DNA of 7,059 nucleotides, from positions 1-7,059 of the forward strand of contig JAEFAK010000091.1 of the NCBI GenBank assembly GCA_016287555.1, read 5' to 3'. This document shows positions 5,756 through 7,059 of this stretch, piece by piece (the stretch's first letter is position 1; each line of letters starts with the position of its first letter). Source of the stretch: Oscillospiraceae bacterium. Its GTDB lineage: Bacteria > Bacillota > Clostridia > Oscillospirales > Oscillospiraceae. The translations under genes were made by a program, and so were the position numbers. Below the pieces are notes generated by a model. It was given only the letters and a program-made list of their open reading frames with translations, did not search any database and was not told where the DNA came from.

Positions 5756-6364
5756 ATGAAAAAGAACATGTATTCCCTCATGCTGTCGGAGAACGTCGTC
5801 GCCGCCGTGGATGCGCTCGCCCTGCGAAACGGTCTGAGCCGCTCGGCGATGATAAACGCCATCCTCGCCGAGCACGTTTCATACAGGACCCCGGAAATGC
5901 GCGCCCGCGAGCTTATCGAGCGAATGGAGAGAATGCTCTCATCGGAACTCGCCGTACTGCCGACGCGCTCGGCCACGCAGCTGACGCTGCGCTCGGCGCT
6001 CGAATATAAATACAGTCCCGCCGTAAACTACTCCGTGCGGCTCTACAGGAGCGAAGACGCAATCGGCGAGGTCCGCGCCTCGCTGCGGACGCGCAACCCC
6101 TCTCTCATAGCGGCTTTGGAGCGCTTTTTCGCGCTTTGGTCTGCCCTTGAGGGGCCGTCGGGCGGCTGTTCATACGGCGACGGGCGCTTTACAAAAGTCC
6201 TGCGCCCCGCGGACGGTTACGCCGACGAAGACGGCATAAGCGATGCGATAGCGGAATATATCCGCGCGTTCGACCGTGCGATCAAGGCTTATTTCGACGG
6301 CGATGCGGCCGGCGTCAAGGACGCCTACGCCGAATACCGCCGTCTCGCACCGACAGCTATCTGA
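5756..6364 (+). CDS. Ribbon-helix-helix (CopG/Arc-like) DNA-binding protein
   Basis: The 202-residue product starts with a typical ribbon-helix-helix fold: a beta strand at about 4-10 (N-M-Y-S-L-M-L), helix one at 11-24 (S-E-N-V-V-A-A-V-D-A-L-A), a turn containing G-L-S-R-S, and helix two at 28-40. Such proteins dimerise through the strand, which enters the major groove. Residues 45-65 look like a charged helix. The rest (about 75-200) is an unrecognised domain with a strand-rich part (75-97) and helices near 115-132 and 160-197. At 202 residues it is much longer than plain CopG or Arc proteins of 45-100, so the C-terminal part may sense a ligand or partner. I chose the ATG at 5756 because AGGAGGG ends 6 bases before it and the fold begins there; the frame is open further upstream only through promoter DNA. 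It lies 17 bases before clpB and is likely co-transcribed with it. A role as autorepressor and clpB regulator is inference. Confidence 0.8.
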   Translation: MKKNMYSLMLSENVVAAVDALALRNGLSRSAMINAILAEHVSYRTPEMRARELIERMERMLSSELAVLPTRSATQLTLRSALEYKYSPAVNYSVRLYRSEDAIGEVRASLRTRNPSLIAALERFFALWSALEGPSGGCSYGDGRFTKVLRPADGYADEDGISDAIAEYIRAFDRAIKAYFDGDAAGVKDAYAEYRRLAPTAI

Positions 6365-6381
6365 AAAAGGAGGCAGTCATC

Positions 6382-7059
6382 ATGGATCTGCAGAAATTCA
6401 CTCAAAAGAGCGTTGAAGCGCTCCAGGACGCCAAACGCCTTGCCGAGGACAACGGCAATCAGGAACTGCGTCAGGAACACCTGCTCGCCGCCCTTATGGA
6501 GGACGGCCTCATCCCCGAGCTCATGGATAAATGCGGCGCGCGCGGCCTGCGCGAGGCCGCCGCGAACGCGGTAAACTCCCTGCCCAAGGTCGGCGGGGAT
6601 TCCTCGGGCGTCTTCATGTCGTCCGAGCTGGACAGGGCCCTTTCCGAGGCCGAGAAGGCAGCCGGACAGATGAGCGACGAGTACGTCTCCGTCGAGCATC
6701 TCATGCTCGGCATGCTCAGGCGCCCGTCCCGCTCCGTCTCCGAGCTCTTCAGGCGCGCAGGGCTGACCGAGGACGCTTTCCTCAAGGCCGTGCGCGAGGT
6801 GCGCGGCAGCGGGCGCGTCACGTCGGATAACCCCGAGGACACATACGACGCGCTCAAAAAGTACGGCACTGACCTCGTCGCCCGCGCCCGCGAGGGCAAG
6901 CTCGACCCCGTCATCGGGCGCGACGAGGAGATACGCAGCGTCGTGCGCATCCTCTCGCGCAAGACCAAGAACAACCCCTGCCTCATCGGCGAGCCGGGCG
7001 TCGGCAAGACGGCCATCGCCGAGGGCCTCGCGCTGCGCATAGTCCGCGGCGACGTGCCA
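6382..7059 (+). CDS. clpB: ATP-dependent disaggregase ClpB, N-terminal part (runs off the window)
   Basis: The visible 226 residues match the start of ClpB, the hexameric AAA+ chaperone that works with DnaK to pull proteins out of aggregates. Full-length ClpB is about 860 residues, so roughly a quarter is seen. Residues 1-145 form the Clp N-terminal domain with its two related helical repeats (Q-E-H-L-L-A-A-L near 31-38 and V-E-H-L-M-L-G-M-L near 104-112). The first ATPase domain begins near 160 (L-K-K-Y-G-T-D-L-V) with D-P-V-I-G-R-D-E-E-I at 175-184 and Walker A G-E-P-G-V-G-K-T at 203-210. The middle domain that would separate ClpB from ClpC/ClpA lies beyond the edge, but the D-L-Q-K-F-T-Q-K-S start and the I-V-R-G-D-V-P segment favour ClpB. 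AAGGAGG (6367-6373) sits 8 bases before the ATG at 6382. There are 17 bases after the upstream stop and no promoter or terminator between, so the two genes form an operon. Confidence 0.9.
   Translation, partial: MDLQKFTQKSVEALQDAKRLAEDNGNQELRQEHLLAALMEDGLIPELMDKCGARGLREAAANAVNSLPKVGGDSSGVFMSSELDRALSEAEKAAGQMSDEYVSVEHLMLGMLRRPSRSVSELFRRAGLTEDAFLKAVREVRGSGRVTSDNPEDTYDALKKYGTDLVARAREGKLDPVIGRDEEIRSVVRILSRKTKNNPCLIGEPGVGKTAIAEGLALRIVRGDVP

Overview
The window looks like chromosomal DNA from a GC-rich anaerobic Bacillota (Clostridia-like) bacterium. I infer this from strong AGGAGG-type ribosome binding sites 6 to 8 bases before nearly every start, TTGACA/TATAAT-type promoters in AT-rich gaps between GC-rich genes, a pyrrolidone-carboxylate peptidase, a zinc-ribbon membrane protein, and a corrinoid-type methyltransferase relative beside a DUF3786 protein. 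The exact lineage cannot be fixed from sequence reading alone. I see no rRNA, tRNA, CRISPR array, insertion sequence or prophage gene.

Layout, left to right. Positions 1-145 are non-coding and hold a long hairpin that reads best as the terminator of the leftmost gene. A DUF3786 protein (146-772, minus) is divergent from a uroporphyrinogen-decarboxylase-fold methyltransferase (923-2005, plus). The 150-base gap between them carries back-to-back promoters. A perfect 13-bp hairpin terminator (2035-2072) separates the methyltransferase from the convergent pyrrolidone-carboxylate peptidase gene pcp (2113-2727, minus). Upstream of pcp on the same strand is a 588-residue protein with three zinc ribbons, one membrane segment and an external beta-propeller (2781-4547, minus), which has its own promoter. 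Next is a short-chain dehydrogenase/reductase (4746-5549, minus) with a near-consensus promoter and a hairpin after its stop. Divergent from it is a two-gene operon on the plus strand: a 202-residue ribbon-helix-helix protein (5756-6364), then clpB (6382 to the window end, incomplete) 17 bases later.

How they may work together. The DUF3786 and URO-D pair is plausibly linked to corrinoid-dependent one-carbon metabolism, although no corrinoid protein lies in the window. The most suggestive arrangement is the ribbon-helix-helix gene directly before the ClpB disaggregase. Its promoter overlaps two copies of a 10-base AT-rich repeat 21 bases apart, and no CIRCE or CtsR box is visible, so the ribbon-helix-helix protein is a candidate regulator of its own operon and hence of clpB. 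The other genes look like independent housekeeping or accessory units with their own signals.
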